Source of the DNA: Moniliophthora roreri
Lineage: Eukaryota > Basidiomycota > Agaricomycetes > Agaricales > Marasmiaceae
Length of the DNA: 64,000 nt
Assembly: GCA_001466705.2 (NCBI GenBank)
Contig: LATX02000193.1
Location: 1-64,000, forward strand
Reading direction: 5' to 3'
Below the pieces are notes generated by a model. It had not been told where the DNA came from. It made no database searches and saw only the letters and a program-made list of their open reading frames with translations. Positions 11,567-23,118 of this stretch are shown in pieces; the first letter of the stretch is position 1; every line of letters begins with the position of its first letter. A program made the translations under genes and the position numbers.

Positions 11567-12794
11567 TCACAAATACGAAGTATCTACCCAGTCTGCATAA
11601 TCTGCTCCGACTGCACTTGATATCGAGTAGCTTCTTGCCTGATCGTCACTCAACTGCTTTGCAAAACTAGCGCGGGATAAGCTGTCTGCACCAGTGCCTG
11701 AGGTCTTATAGTCGGCAAGGAAGGCGTTCGAGACACTGTCAGAATCGCCATTCCAGAGACTCCAGAGGGCGGGGTTGGGTGCGACCTGGAGAGTGGTGCT
11801 CTTGAAGATTACCCTGCAGAGGAATACGATTAACGAACAGTCAGTGATTGTAAGTATGAGAATCAGCTCACTTGGCGTAGACGTCCCAAGGTCTGCCAAA
11901 GTAATAACCTCCACTAGTTCCAGACTCTGCACCCGATGTCTGAACAACTGTGTTTTCCTCGAAGACATCTGGTCGGCACGGTATCAGACAATCATTCGAC
12001 GGAATGCCACATACGTTGACTTACAGCTTCCCGAGTCATCAGACTCGCGGCCAGAAGCAGTAATGTAGCCAGGACCAGAAACGGCGATCGTGTTGCCACC
12101 AAAGTACGCGCTACCTCGTCGACCATAGATGAAGTCTATTTTTCCCTGGGAATGAAAGAATATTGTCAACTGAGTGAAGCAAGATAGCCTCAACTTTGAC
12201 TCGCCTCAATATAGCCCTTGAGGTAAACCTGAGTTCCATCGTTGGCGTAAAGGGTGTCCTGATATCCGTAGAATCCGCAGCCATAGAATCCCACACGACT
12301 ACCGTATTCGCTGAGGGCACCAGCCTGCACACCTGCTCCACGCGTATTTTTTACATCAACATTGTACATCTTAAAATCATTCGTATGAATCCGAAGTGTG
12401 CCAGACGCGTCGTTCGAGCCAGCGGTATCGAGCCCCATGTTAAAAGCAATGACAGCTTGGTTTCCGCTGTAGGAGGATGTATCCTCAGTGTACCCGTAGA
12501 TCTAGAGTACCTCAATAAGCCTCTCATAGAATCCTCGAGAAAAGCTGCTCTCACCGTGAGCGGACCACTACGAGTGATATCAACTTGCTCGGTATACGTT
12601 CCAGGATATATGAAGATCCCTTGTTCAGACCCATCGTCAGGCAAAGAATCAACTGCAGCCTGGACACTTGAATACTCTCCAGAGTTGCTTGTATCTGCGC
12701 GGACGACGATGGCGCCTGAAGGAGGTTCTGTGCGAGAGGCCCCAAAGACAGCGTACGTACAGGCGAGGACGACCGACAGGGATACGAAGAGCAT
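11567..12794 (-). CDS. Secreted pectin methylesterase (CE8), five exons, paralogue of the neighbour
   Basis: Exons 12794-12555, 12501-12205, 12145-12025, 11968-11872 and 11813-11567 give 1002 bp, 333 aa. The signal peptide begins MLFVSLSVVLA, as in the paralogue. Catalytic residues match: FYGYQDTLY (Gln161, Asp162), GKIDFIYG (Asp183) and YFGRPW (Arg245). The first three exons have the same lengths as in the plus-strand gene (240, 297, 121 bp). The fourth, 97 bp, equals 87+10 bp, so one intron is absent here without any change in coding length. Intron 2 starts with GC instead of GT. The two genes form an inverted, convergent duplicate pair with 316 bp between stop codons. It looks functional. 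Confidence 0.93.
12146..12204 (-). other. GC-AG intron of the minus-strand pectinesterase
   Basis: The exon ends ATT GAG and is followed by GCGAGT, with acceptor CCCAG before GGA AAA ATA GAC. The paralogue has the standard donor GTGAGA at the same place (10556). A GT two codons on would put the next exon out of frame, so GC is the only donor that keeps the family sequence. Confidence 0.8.
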
Positions 12795-13413
12795 GTGGGG
12801 TGTGCAATGTGGATAGTGAAAGCTCTCCTTCCTCTTTTTTAACCTGTTTCCGGATCAATGACGAATTTAGGTCGTTGTTCAGGACATACCTACTCATCAG
12901 CCGGGAATGGATATCCCACTGTGCTTGGATTCTTCCTTTCCCAAATGGCTGAGTGCCACCATCGGCAGCCTGAACGGAGAAAACGCGGTGGTTCCGGCTC
13001 AGTTGAGGGTGTGGATGAAGGTGTTCATGTCCGTCCTTTCGCAGTACTGGCGGTAAGGCAAAGGTGAGTTGAGTACTGATGCGTGTATTCGGATAGTCAC
13101 GTACCTTGGTTCTGAGTTCTTTTTCTCTACATTGCCTCTACAATTTTCCGGCTTGCAGGCAAGTGTTTCTCCTTGTATCCACATTTTTCCGCTTTGGTGA
13201 GTCGATAAAGAAACTAGGTTCGATGGCACCGTGTAAACTAGTCAGATCAAGTCAAAACAGTTGCCGTCCGATTTCCCGACCGAAAATGATTTCCTATATC
13301 GTACGAGAGCTGTTCGATGGCATCAGATTTCCCATCCTTTCCATGTCACGCCCATTTAGACTCTTGTAAACTTGCATTCTCAGCGTCTCTTGCTTCTTCT
13401 TACCATCTTATCA

Positions 13414-13680
13414 CTATTTATCCATCAATCCTTTCATAAGCTGCTCAGAGAACCGACGTTCATTGCCAGTGAGTAGCTCATGCATCCAGAGCTCACCAGT
13501 GAGCATGGATGTTCTCATTGGCTGTGACTCCTCATGTCTGATTGAGGGCAGAAGTGATGCAACAGCACCAATCACAGCAGCAATAGCTGCATGCTTTTGG
13601 TTGTGACGTCGACGTCTCTTCTTGAGATGATCATGATGCTGTTGTGCTGTTGAGGGGGTGCTGACCATTAAGAACTGCAC
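13414..13680 (-). pseudogene. Remnant of a PIF/Harbinger-type transposase N-terminus
   Basis: The minus frame has 88 codons. It has a basic KKRRRRHNQKH segment and then TSMLTGELWMHELLTGNERRF, which matches the pattern 'S-x-L-T-G-x-x-W-x-x-E-L-L-x-G-x-x-x-R' found just before the DDE domain in fungal Harbinger nucleases. The DDE domain itself is absent: the frame stops right after. The TIRs could not be identified, so this may be a solo fragment or the inside of a non-autonomous element. The surrounding 12795-14129 region has no other coding signal. Confidence 0.5.
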
Positions 13681-14129
13681 GACGATGAAGGAAAGAAGAC
13701 AAAGTTGATCAATCTATCTATAAGGATGATGTGACTCATGTGTGACTATCCGCCCAGCATCCGTTTCGGCGACATCGGGCATCTTGATAGGACGTCCGTA
13801 GTGCCATCGAACGGCACCTAGCAAATGGTGATGCGGTGACGGTCCGTGCTACACCGCGCGTTAGGCTACACCGTATCATGACGGCCAGTCAATCCAGACT
13901 TTCACGTGGCAATCTTTCAATTCTTGTTAGAAAGTTACACTCAAGTTACGGAGGGAAGTGACAGATTTACAGTAAATGCGTGAGGATAGTGGAGGGTTAA
14001 TGCATGAATCAGAACCGAAACAAAGAAACAAAAATCCGCGTCCATTAATTACACCAACCAGTGTTTGAGAGAAGCAGGAAAAGCGACTAAAGTCAAGAAT
14101 ACGTATAAAAGAAAATGCATACAAATCAA

Positions 14130-17100
14130 TCATCCAATGTCCATGTCATCACCCCTCGGTAACTTGTCCTTCCCTTTAAGACCGAACGTCCGGTGTTTTG
14201 GAGGGCCGTTCTCAATAACTCCTTCCATCTTCGACATCCCGTTAACGTACCCGTTCACCCCGTCAGCATTCTCCTGCGCGCCTGATGCCGACAGTAAGCC
14301 CATCCTTTCCTTCATGATATCCTCGACCTCATCCTCCAAACCCTCGAATATACTCTTCTCCGGAATACCCCAAATACGCCCAGGATTTTCCCTCTCCTTC
14401 GCATCAAACACACCGCCGACAGTATCAACCCATTGCCTCCGCGTCTCTACAAGCTGTTTCAGCTGTTCTGTGACCACCAACTCGTTCGTGTCTGGGTCTG
14501 GGCCGAGACCGAGAGCAGCGGGACATGGTGGAGGTGGTTGTCCTTCTGTATCACCATTCATTCCAGGCGCAGGCGTTCCCGAAGTGCTAGCCGGCAGACC
14601 ATTCAAAACCGAGTCTCCCCTCTCTTTATCCTTGTCCTTTTTACTTTTCTTCCTTCCCTTGGTAGTCCCAGAGTCCCGTTTCTGCAGTTTGGCATAACAG
14701 GAATTGATATTTTTATCAATTGAATCCCGCAAGTCAAGATACTCTTGATACGCCAAACGATCTCGTGCGATAGATGCCAGGCGCAACTTTCGCGCTCGGT
14801 TTACAGCTGACACGTATCGGAGCTCTGCTTGTGCATGACGAAGAGCAGTGGCAATGGGGTCGTCGACCTTATCAGAGTAATCGGGCTGTAGAAACAAATC
14901 GTCAATGAGCGAGTGCTACACTCTCAAGGGATATGAATACGTACCATGCCATTCGCATCTGTCGCGACTGTCTGCGCAACCTTTCCTTCACCATCGGGCG
15001 CACGGGGACCCAATAGTCCATACGCTCGCATGGTATCCCGAATTCTTGTCTCCAGGTCTGCCACGCTCACCACTCTTTCTCTCTTGGACGCCGCAGCCCC
15101 ACTTCCTCCAGGTCGACCTTCCATAGCGTCTTCAGCCGCTTTTACACCTTCATGTGCTCATAGTCAGTCCCGCCATGAGAGTGAAAATCAAACTACGGAC
15201 CTTTCCAGCTGTTCATCGCTCCCTCGATCGGCATCAACGCAGATATCAACCTTTCGGTGAGCGGTCCATGTCCCCTGCCTTCATGAACTAAATCGTCCTC
15301 TTTCAACGTAGATGGATCCCAGTGCGGTTCTGGTGCCGCAAAACTTGTGTTATGCGGATCCCAATTCTTACTGTCTTTGTCGTCTCCCACTACGTTGAGA
15401 AAAGCATAGATCGGTGTCAGCCAAAAACAACAAAGTCAGACAAAAACGTACCTGGAGCTACCACGGCGTTATCAATCTCCTCCCAAACGCTTTCGTACCA
15501 TCTACCCAATTTCGGCATGACAAAAGGCTCGACTATGTCTCCTTCCCACTCGAGAAAGCCTACGTCTTCCTCCTTGACATTCCGTATCCAAGGCTCTACG
15601 CTTGCGTAAAATGTATTCACCAAGATTTGGCTGGGAACTTTAAGTTTGCTAAAGTCGTCGTGAACGTCAAGAGGGTGTAACGGGTGTGCGAGGTGCGAAG
15701 AGGGCTGTCCGTGAAGGATAGGTGGATCATCAGGTAATTGAGAGTGTCGTAGAGGAAATCCAGTGCTTGTCGAGGCTGATGGGTCGGCTACTTGTGAAGA
15801 GGGGGCTGGCGTGGAGTTGGAGGTAGATGGAAGTTGTTCTGCTGAAGTCGATGCGTCAGCAGACGAGGATGATGATGCTAGTGCTGCGGTGTAGTGCATC
15901 TGTATAGGTGCAGGCTGGGGTCTGACGGGGAGCAAAGGTGCCGATAGGGAAGCGGGTAATGTGAAGTCGGGTCCAGTAAACTAGTCAAATATTGAGCGCT
16001 TCCATTGACAGATTTTTTCTCTACGAGGGAAGGCTACCTTGAAAGGTGTTCCGCTGCTGCTTCCGCCTACGGAACCACCTCCAGTATAAGTTTTGGTTGA
16101 CCCAACAGACACCTTATGTGCATGTGAACCTGACGGATGTGAAACTGAATGATGATTTGAAGACTGGATAGTGAACTAATTAGTTAGTCAGTTGATATTT
16201 CTCAGGGTAAATGAACACACATTTGCACTGGCACTTGACCCTACAGCTGGCTTGATGCCTTTCGCCAGCGGTGATTCTAAAGAGCGCGAACCAGTTTGTG
16301 CCACCATTTGCAATTGTTGTTGAGATGACAGGTGTCACAGGAAAGCCCGAGAACGGGGGTTCAAAGGTTGGCCCAAGCATCGATAATAACGGGAGGGGGT
16401 GTTCCATGTACAAATTGAAATGGCAATGAGAGTGAAATGGTTGAAAAGTAAGTGCGTTTGACCTAAAACGAGGACTAGGAAAGACCACGACATACCTATC
16501 TCACCGTCACTTCCTTCGTTATCTCTCTTTCGCTTCTTCTTCTTCTTCTTGTCTTCAGATCTACAACATGGCAAAGCAGAATGTAAGGTTGACGTGGAGA
16601 GAGAGAACACCTCAGTCAGTGTGATGTTAATTGATCGATAGGCCTACTTACCCTCTGGGATCAACGGTGCCCTTAACTGAAGATGGCCCGCTTGAGCCGC
16701 TGTTAGCGAGACGCTGCCGTATTGCGCCTGTTGACTCTGGGGTATCTTTTTGAATAGCTGAGTAACCCGAAAGTCCTATAGATGAATGCCGAACTTACAA
16801 TCTCTCTCCTTTTTAATTTTCTCCACTCTTTCGCCCAGACCACTGACGCTACTTCCAGCTCTCCTCACCGACGAACCACCGTCGGTCATTACAGATACAC
16901 TTGACCCCCTTCGTTCCCGATTCCTTTCCCGTTCTTTTTCCCTGTCCCGCTCTCTGCTTCTGGCATCATCCAATCTTTCTCGACCTTTCCCCTTATCTCT
17001 CTCCCTCTCCTTCATCCGCTTGTAGCTCTCTTCAATTGTCTTCGCATCTGCCTCTGCCTTTTTCGCTCGTTCCGTACTCCGTTGTTTGAGCGTCTTTAGC

Positions 17101-17210
17101 TCAGATAGCAAAGATTCGAGTTCTTCCGTCGGCGGGATTTGATCTTTATTGAGAGGTTGAGTGAGAAGCGAAGAACGCAGAGGCGGGACTGCCTGGAATG
17201 GGTGAAGCAT
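14130..17210 (-). CDS. ADA3: SAGA/ADA complex subunit ADA3 (NGG1 family)
   Basis: The minus-strand gene runs from ATG at 17210 to TGA at 14132-14130 and has about nine exons. Recognised exons include 17210 to about 16800 (TEELESLLSELKTLKQRS and an Arg/Glu-rich coiled stretch), a Lys-rich exon near 16545, 15935-15450 (FVMPKLGRWYESVWEE), 15390-15193, about 15148-14945 (VADLETRIRDTMRAYGLL) and 14885-14130. The last exon carries the C-terminal domain with DPIATALRHAQAELR and RKLRLASIARDR. ADA3 links GCN5 and ADA2 in the histone acetyltransferase module and stimulates nucleosome acetylation. The exact borders of the exons between 15936 and 16500 (Ser/Gly-rich) are uncertain. No in-frame stop was seen in the exons read. 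Confidence 0.8.
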
Positions 17211-17683
17211 GGGTTCGTTGCTGACCGACGAGATAGCAAAATTACAGATTCAGGAGTGACTGAGAATGAGCCAGATATCTGTAGGTGATGTGAGATGACC
17301 GAGTTTTCGACGTAGCGAACAGATTGAGATCTATTAACCGCTATTTCGACCACAATTCCCTGGTTTGATTCAGAGTATTCTGCAGTGCCACGCAGCCCGA
17401 GAGGCCTTGTAAAGAAGCCAATTCCGATAACTTCGCCGTTTTCCGGTTATGAGAGAGAGATATAGAGGAAATAAATTAGGGAATTTGAGGTGGATGACCG
17501 CGTCGGTCGAGGTCAGAAGCAAACACTATTAGTGACCACCGGTCACCGGTTAGTCACACATTAGTCACGCGTACAGGTCACCAGCGTTTACAGGGCGCGA
17601 CTTCCTCACTCGCTGATGGGAACTTTTCTCCTTTTCCTGATTTTCCTCAACCGATGCGTCTGTGCCTGTCAAGAGCCTTATAA
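17211..17683. promoter_or_regulatory. Divergent promoter region, ADA3 / SLC41
   Basis: 473 bp lie between the start codons of the ADA3 gene (-) and the SLC41 gene (+). The stretch contains a cluster of TCACCGGT/TAGTCAC-type repeats at 17533-17570, in which GTGACCACCGGTCACCGG is partly palindromic. These could be binding sites shared by both genes, but no factor can be named. Confidence 0.45.
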
Positions 17684-19583
17684 ATGCAAACTAGCGAAAT
17701 TGGCTCAAGTAACTCTTTCGAGGGCAACGAACGCGACGATATCGAACTCTCAAGTCTTCGTCATTACTCTGGGTCTCCACCAGAGTCAAGCCGACTACAC
17801 CAAAATGCCAGGTCATACGACCTAGAGGACGGTGACGACGACGATGAGGAAGCATTGCTGGGGTCTAGGGGGGATAGCAGGAGGGACAACACTAGTCAAG
17901 TTCAACGCCATAAGCGCTGGCCGCAGGTGAAGAACATCGTTATAGAGGTCAGTCACACAGGATTCACACCTTTGTCAGTCGCTCATCTCAGTCATAGAGT
18001 GCCCCGACCCTGCTTTTCACTACCCTAGGTCTGCTTTTCACTGGGAAGTTACTTGACCAAGTCTCCAGATGGCAACCCATGCAAGTCTTAGACCAGCTTA
18101 TCATCACCATTCCAGTCATTCTGAATCTCAAGGGAAACCTTGAGATGAACCTCTCTGCCAGACTGGCAACAGCTGCAAATAGCCGCCAGCTGGGCGATCG
18201 AAGGGTCAAGCGGAAGATTATTCTAGGAAATTTGGCGTTATTACAGGTCCAAGCCGGTGTAGTCAGCTTGGTAGCTGCGGGCGTGGCATTCGTGTTGGGT
18301 TTTGTTTTGCCCAAGGCGACCCCAGGGCAGGAGCAGATTGCGCGTGCAATCCAAAGTGTCCTGCTTCGCAGACGGCCCCTTCCCCACAAGAAGCCTGACA
18401 CATCTCGCAAGCTTACCATACCTGCTCTTCTCACTGTTCTGACAACGTGCATTCTTTCTGCCTCACTATCATCTATTCTCCTCGGCTCTTTAATGTCCGG
18501 GATTGTCCTTCTTTGTCTACATTTTTCTCTTGATCCCGACAACATTGCCCCGCCGGTTGCTTCCTGTCTCGGCGACCTCGTCACCCTCTGTCTTATTGGA
18601 GTCACATCCACGATACTCGTTCCATTCATGCATACCCCTTCCATTCTCGAGATACCCCTAGTCATGCTTTTGGTACTCGGGCTGCTTTTGGCAGTCTGGG
18701 TATCTTGTCTTTTGTTGACACTTAAAAATTCTCATGTTCGACCCTTGTTGACCCAGGGTTGGTCACCACTGTTTGGCGCCATGATAATCAGCAGCGGAAC
18801 AGGTATTGTGTTGGATTTGTTCGTTAGTCGGTATGAGGGCTTTGCCTTATTGGCAGTGGTCATCTCAGGTAAGATATTACCTATGTAGATTTCACACCAG
18901 TCTGACCATATTCATTTCTTTGTAGGTCTCCCCGGAGCCGTAGGCGCCATTTTCACCTCCCGGTTGTCAACCGCATTGCATCTAGAGTCCGTGCAGCAAC
19001 AGTCACGCTCATCGGTCGAGCACGAAAACGAAAACGAGCACATCACTGCAAACCCCGACGATGCCGACAGATTCAGCCGGACCAAAAACGCGGAAGAGCA
19101 ACGATCGATGTACCCCACGCCATCTTCTTCCCGCTCCCCTTCACCCCCGCAATCGCCGCCGTCATCTTCTCAACACAGAGAGCCGGCTGGAGAGTCCCCA
19201 CCAGCCCCCACACGCACTGTACCATCGCCCAAATTGGTTATGATCACTCTCTTACTCATAACGTTACCTGTGGAGCTCATTTTTCTGAGCATTCTCCGAG
19301 GATTTGGCTGGCTTCGTCTTCCACTTGGATTCGTCTCGTTCTCGGTTGTGTTCTTTTGCACTGCTGTAAGTGTGTCATAATACACTCCAAGATCCCTCTC
19401 ACTAAACGTCGACAGGTATTGCTATCGCTCTTTCTTGCGCGAGGCCTCACGACCTTCCTCTGGCGTCGCGGACGCGATCCCGATATTTATGCATTACCGA
19501 TTCACTCATCGGCGATGGACCTGATTGGGCAGTCTTTACTGGTAGTGTGCTTTGAGATCGTTAGGAGACTGGGGCTCCTGTAA
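17684..19583 (+). CDS. SLC41/MgtE-type divalent cation (Mg2+) transporter
   Basis: Exons 17684-17947, 17998-18868, 18926-19365 and 19416-19583 give 1743 bp, 580 aa. The first exon encodes an acidic, disordered cytosolic N-terminus (LEDGDDDDEEALLG). The body shows two repeats of the MgtE domain: LLDQVSRW, then the signature NLKGNLEMNLSARLATAAN and GNLALLQVQAGVVSLVA in the first, and SCLGDLVTLCLIGVTS with GLPGAVGAIFTSRLST in the second. About ten membrane helices are visible. A Ser/Pro-rich cytosolic loop (around residues 410-460) separates the last helices. SLC41 proteins move Mg2+ across the plasma or organelle membranes. The gene appears intact and starts opposite ADA3. Confidence 0.88.
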
Positions 19584-19816
19584 AGCTTGCTAAGTTAGGA
19601 TGGATTGATAAACGGAATAACAAGGGACGGAACGTTCAATTTCTGATCCGCCAACTGCTTTTGAAGAAGTTTGGCCAGTGTGATTAGCCAGTGTGATCGA
19701 ATAAGTCCGATCAACTAAGAATCATCCGCCACCTTCCGCCACCCGCCGCTCGCTGACGCCTTTTATGGTTTGTCGCTGAGCCTCACCTTATCTTTATTGC
19801 GTCTCACACTCATCTT

Positions 19817-21476
19817 ATGGGGATCGACGACAAGAAAGTGCTTGTGTATGTGTCTCTTTCATGTTTCGTGTGTCTTAGCTCATGTTACTTAGGGTCGTCT
19901 TTGGAGTTGTAGTAACCAATGTGACGTGTTCCGCCGTACTCATCCTCATTGCAATCGTCCTCATACATCCCGCGTCAAGAAGTTTGGCGGATAGAGTCAG
20001 CTTCCGGATTACGACTTATGCCATGGTCGCTAGGTGGCCAGGACGCTTTTTGTTTACCCGAACTCGCTAACTCATCTCTGCAGTATGGGGCAATGCGCCG
20101 CCGGTGTCGCCCTGTTCAAGGTTCCAAAATCACAATGTGCTTTTCCTATGTGGCTGTCAATGGTATCCCTCACGCTCTTTGCTCGAAGTCTAGCTCATGC
20201 TGTCTCTTCAGTTCACATGGACGCTTTCCGCGTTCTTATTTTTTTGCATCGCGCTAAACCTGCAGTAAATTCCTCGAATATCGTTCCTAAACCCCAACTC
20301 TGATCTTGGTCACTACAAGACTTGTCCTGGTACATGGTGTGAACGGACAGCAGATGGAGAAGTACTATGTCGGAGTCAGCTTGCTCCTAGCGATAACGCT
20401 GTCTGTGCCTCCCTTCGCCGCAGATCAGTACGGGTGTGTTCGATCCCAGATTTAAGATGCACGCTCCCATGTTTACTGGTTGTTCTTGCCAAGCTGGGAT
20501 CCACTCTTCGATATTTGTTGGTACCGCAGCAGCGATATCAGTGAACGTCTCAAGTGGCAAGTAAGTCCGTTTCTGATATCACATACACTCACTAACCAGC
20601 TTTCCATAGATATTCTCTGAATATAGCAGGTCGATCTTGTGTGTCGTTTGCGAGCTAGTTTCGTTTAGCGTTGTCATATGGTATCTATTCCGTCGGAGGG
20701 TACTTTCCTGCCAGTGTTACGAGCAGTGTGCAGTGCTCAACACTTCATCAGATCTTTCTTCGCGCTCGCCGACAATCCCAGAGCAACAGTCACGATACAG
20801 TGTCAGTCCGGCATGATCTATTGACCAAAGTCGTCTTGCGAACCGGTAAGAGCTGCAATTTCATTCAGCATCTTTCCAATCTTGACTCCCTCATGCAGCA
20901 CTCTATCCTGTGGTATCTTTGGTCGTTAATATCATGACTATGTCGGTTAGCATCTTGGCTAATAGTTCTGGTTCGGATGCTAAAACGGTCAGTGGTTATC
21001 AATCTATTACAAAAATTGAAGTACCCATCTACGCTAGGATTACCTCATGCTGCTTGTGGGCCCAATCATTTGGATAATACGAATAGCTGTGTATTCTCTG
21101 TTGGCTGTAACAGATCCAGTACGTTCATTTCGATACCAAGCTTACTTGGCTAACGCCATTTGAACAGTCACTTTTACGAGGTTTACGTGCCATCCGCGAG
21201 TCTCGCAGACAGACGCAAAGTGGCATTTATGGTAGCAGCACGTTCTCGCCGGTACCTTTGTCTTCAATAGGACAGCTAACAGAAATCACCACCGAACAGA
21301 TGAACGAGGTAACGGATAGGACGTTCGACAAAATGGATTCTACCAACATCTCCATTGATGCTAGAGATATTGACGCAGAGCTTGGCGTGGACCCCTACCC
21401 ACTTGTCCGAGTCGTCTTGTCGAGGCATATGGTCCTAGAAGAGCGGCACATGGTCGAAATCGGGAAGCACCTATGA
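19817..21476 (+). CDS. Seven-helix G-protein-coupled-receptor-like protein
   Basis: Many short exons from ATG 19817 to TGA 21476 encode a polytopic membrane protein. Successive hydrophobic segments include CSAVLILIAIVLIHP, CAFPMWLSM, WTLSAFLFFCIALNLQLVLVHG, YYVGVSLLLAITLSVPPF, ILCVVCELVSFSVVIWYLF, ALYPVVSLVVNIMTMS and DYLMLLVGPIIWIIRIAVYSLL. Between helices 4 and 5 is the loop GWDPLFDICWYRS. The Ser/Thr-rich cytosolic tail is typical of receptors. This layout resembles fungal cAMP-receptor-like/Git3-like GPCRs, which sense nutrients through a G-alpha protein; the ligand is unknown. Most introns are clean, but after FRRR (20,699) the frame is kept only by a 34-bp intron (20,700-20,733), or there is a frameshift. 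The stop lies two bases from a repeat block. Confidence 0.72.
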
Positions 21477-21478
21477 TT

Positions 21479-21640
21479 AGGGCTGCGAACCGTACCGTAT
21501 TACGGTTACGGCCGTATAATTTGACGGGTTTTTACGGTGACGGGCGTACATATACGGCCCGTAAAACTTCACCTATGAAATGACTTACGGTTACGGTACG
21601 GGCAGTAATACAGGCGTAATACGGGTTACGGGTCAATGAA
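21479..21640. repeat. Dense TACGG-motif block, probable end of a hAT-type transposon
   Basis: The block opens TAGGGCTGCGAACCG directly after the receptor gene and contains about 14 copies of TACGG or its complement (CCGTA) in about 160 bp, in both orientations, with variable spacing. Terminal TAGGGCTG followed by clustered short subterminal repeats is usual for fungal hAT elements, whose transposase binds such repeats. No partner end (…CAGCCCTA) or transposase was found nearby. Confidence 0.5.
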
Positions 21641-22560
21641 TAGGATAGAACTTGAGAATAATTTTGTAGGTACATGATTATGAATGTAACTTATTGGCGA
21701 AGCTTCTTTTCGCACTGTACTCGAGTGAGATGTAGTCGCTTCTTGACCAACATCAGAATCCGAATGGTCTCCGGAGAAGTAGAAGTTGAAGCAAGGTGCA
21801 AGCCGAGTGCGAAACACGCCTCGTCATCATTTGCATTTGCTTAGCAAAGCAATTCAAGCCTAACAGGCATCAATCTCGATTCATTTTCGCTGTCTCAGAT
21901 TCTTTGTTCAACGTTCAACCCGAATTAAGCCTCTTATTTCATATTCGGGGCTGATACAGTTCTACCCAGCCATCCATTGCACAAAATGACAAATTGTCCT
22001 AACCCCGGAATAACACCCAAGACTCATGAACACCCTCATAAACCTAGCAAAGCACAGTTATGGGGGTTAGGGCCAAGGTGGGGGGGGGGGTGGTTTTGGC
22101 CTCCATTATTGGCTATAACCCCTTGCTGATTTGATGCAACCTCCAAGATTTGGAGTGACCAGTAATATGGGCTCATGCCAAGTTAAGGGAAAAGCACAAC
22201 AAGTAAAAGTAGGGTGTAACAAGTTACTGCCAGTACAACCAGTTAGCTACGTTATTCCCAGCAACAAAGGTCATGACAAGTTACTTGTATGATTGACCAG
22301 TTAGTGGGGCCATAACCACCCATTACTGGTAATGCTAGGTAAGGGTGGTTATGTGTGGTTATGAGAGGTTATGAGGGTTTTTATCATCACCAAAACTGAC
22401 AAGAAGTTACAACAGTAATAGATTGATATGTAATACAATACATACCTTATAAAATGGCATATAATTATTATGCTCTTTATAACGAGGCTACCTGGTATTG
22501 TAAGGCCCATAACATGAGGCAGCACATTACAGGGATTGCAATGAGATGTAGGGGTTATAT

Positions 22561-22617
22561 CATGTTACAGGCAATATATCACGTTACAGGCAATATACTG
22601 CATTACAGGTGGTATAT
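22561..22617. repeat. Three-copy 19-bp tandem repeat
   Basis: The motif TTACAGGCAATATA starts at about 22565 and 22584, and a diverged third copy TTACAGGTGGTATA at about 22603, giving a 19-bp period. Confidence 0.7.
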
Positions 22618-23118
22618 TGTGTTATATGTTCTACAATGTATTGTTGATCCTAGATGCAGCCCTGCTTCAATCCAGTCCAAATGAACAGGCAAAAAAATCA
22701 TATATTGACTCTAAGTATATACATATATACAGGGTAAAGTATTACTAGCAACAATGATATCTGTACAACCCTGGAATCCCCTGCTACAACCTCCATATTC
22801 ACAGTGGATGGGTATCTAAAGGCAAGAATGAGTAAATATGTTACTAGAGAAAAATCCATAAGAGCAAACTTACCAAACCATATGCCATGGAGAGCAACAC
22901 TGGTGATCAAAGAACCTAAGACAGTATCATTAGTAAATAAGATAGAAGAGCAAATGATGGAGGCAGACCTTATATGGACATATGAGGGCACTAATGATAG
23001 AGTGAGCTTGATCATACACGACATAGGATTTGACTTGTTGGACCTAGGCTTGAAGATGTAAGAATCTATGTTATAAGATCTATGGGAGACATACCTTCTT
23101 TCAGATGGCATCTGAGTA

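Noticed and set aside
12196..12816. 206-codon plus frame, and 212-codon minus frame at 9956-10594
   Set aside because: Both are complements of pectinesterase exons whose coding strand is clear from catalytic motifs and splice sites.
14065..14697. 210-codon plus frame
   Set aside because: It is the antisense shadow of the last ADA3 exon; the minus frame has the family motifs.
17988..18665. 225-codon minus frame
   Set aside because: Antisense of the SLC41 transporter exon 2, Arg/Cys-rich and without domain.
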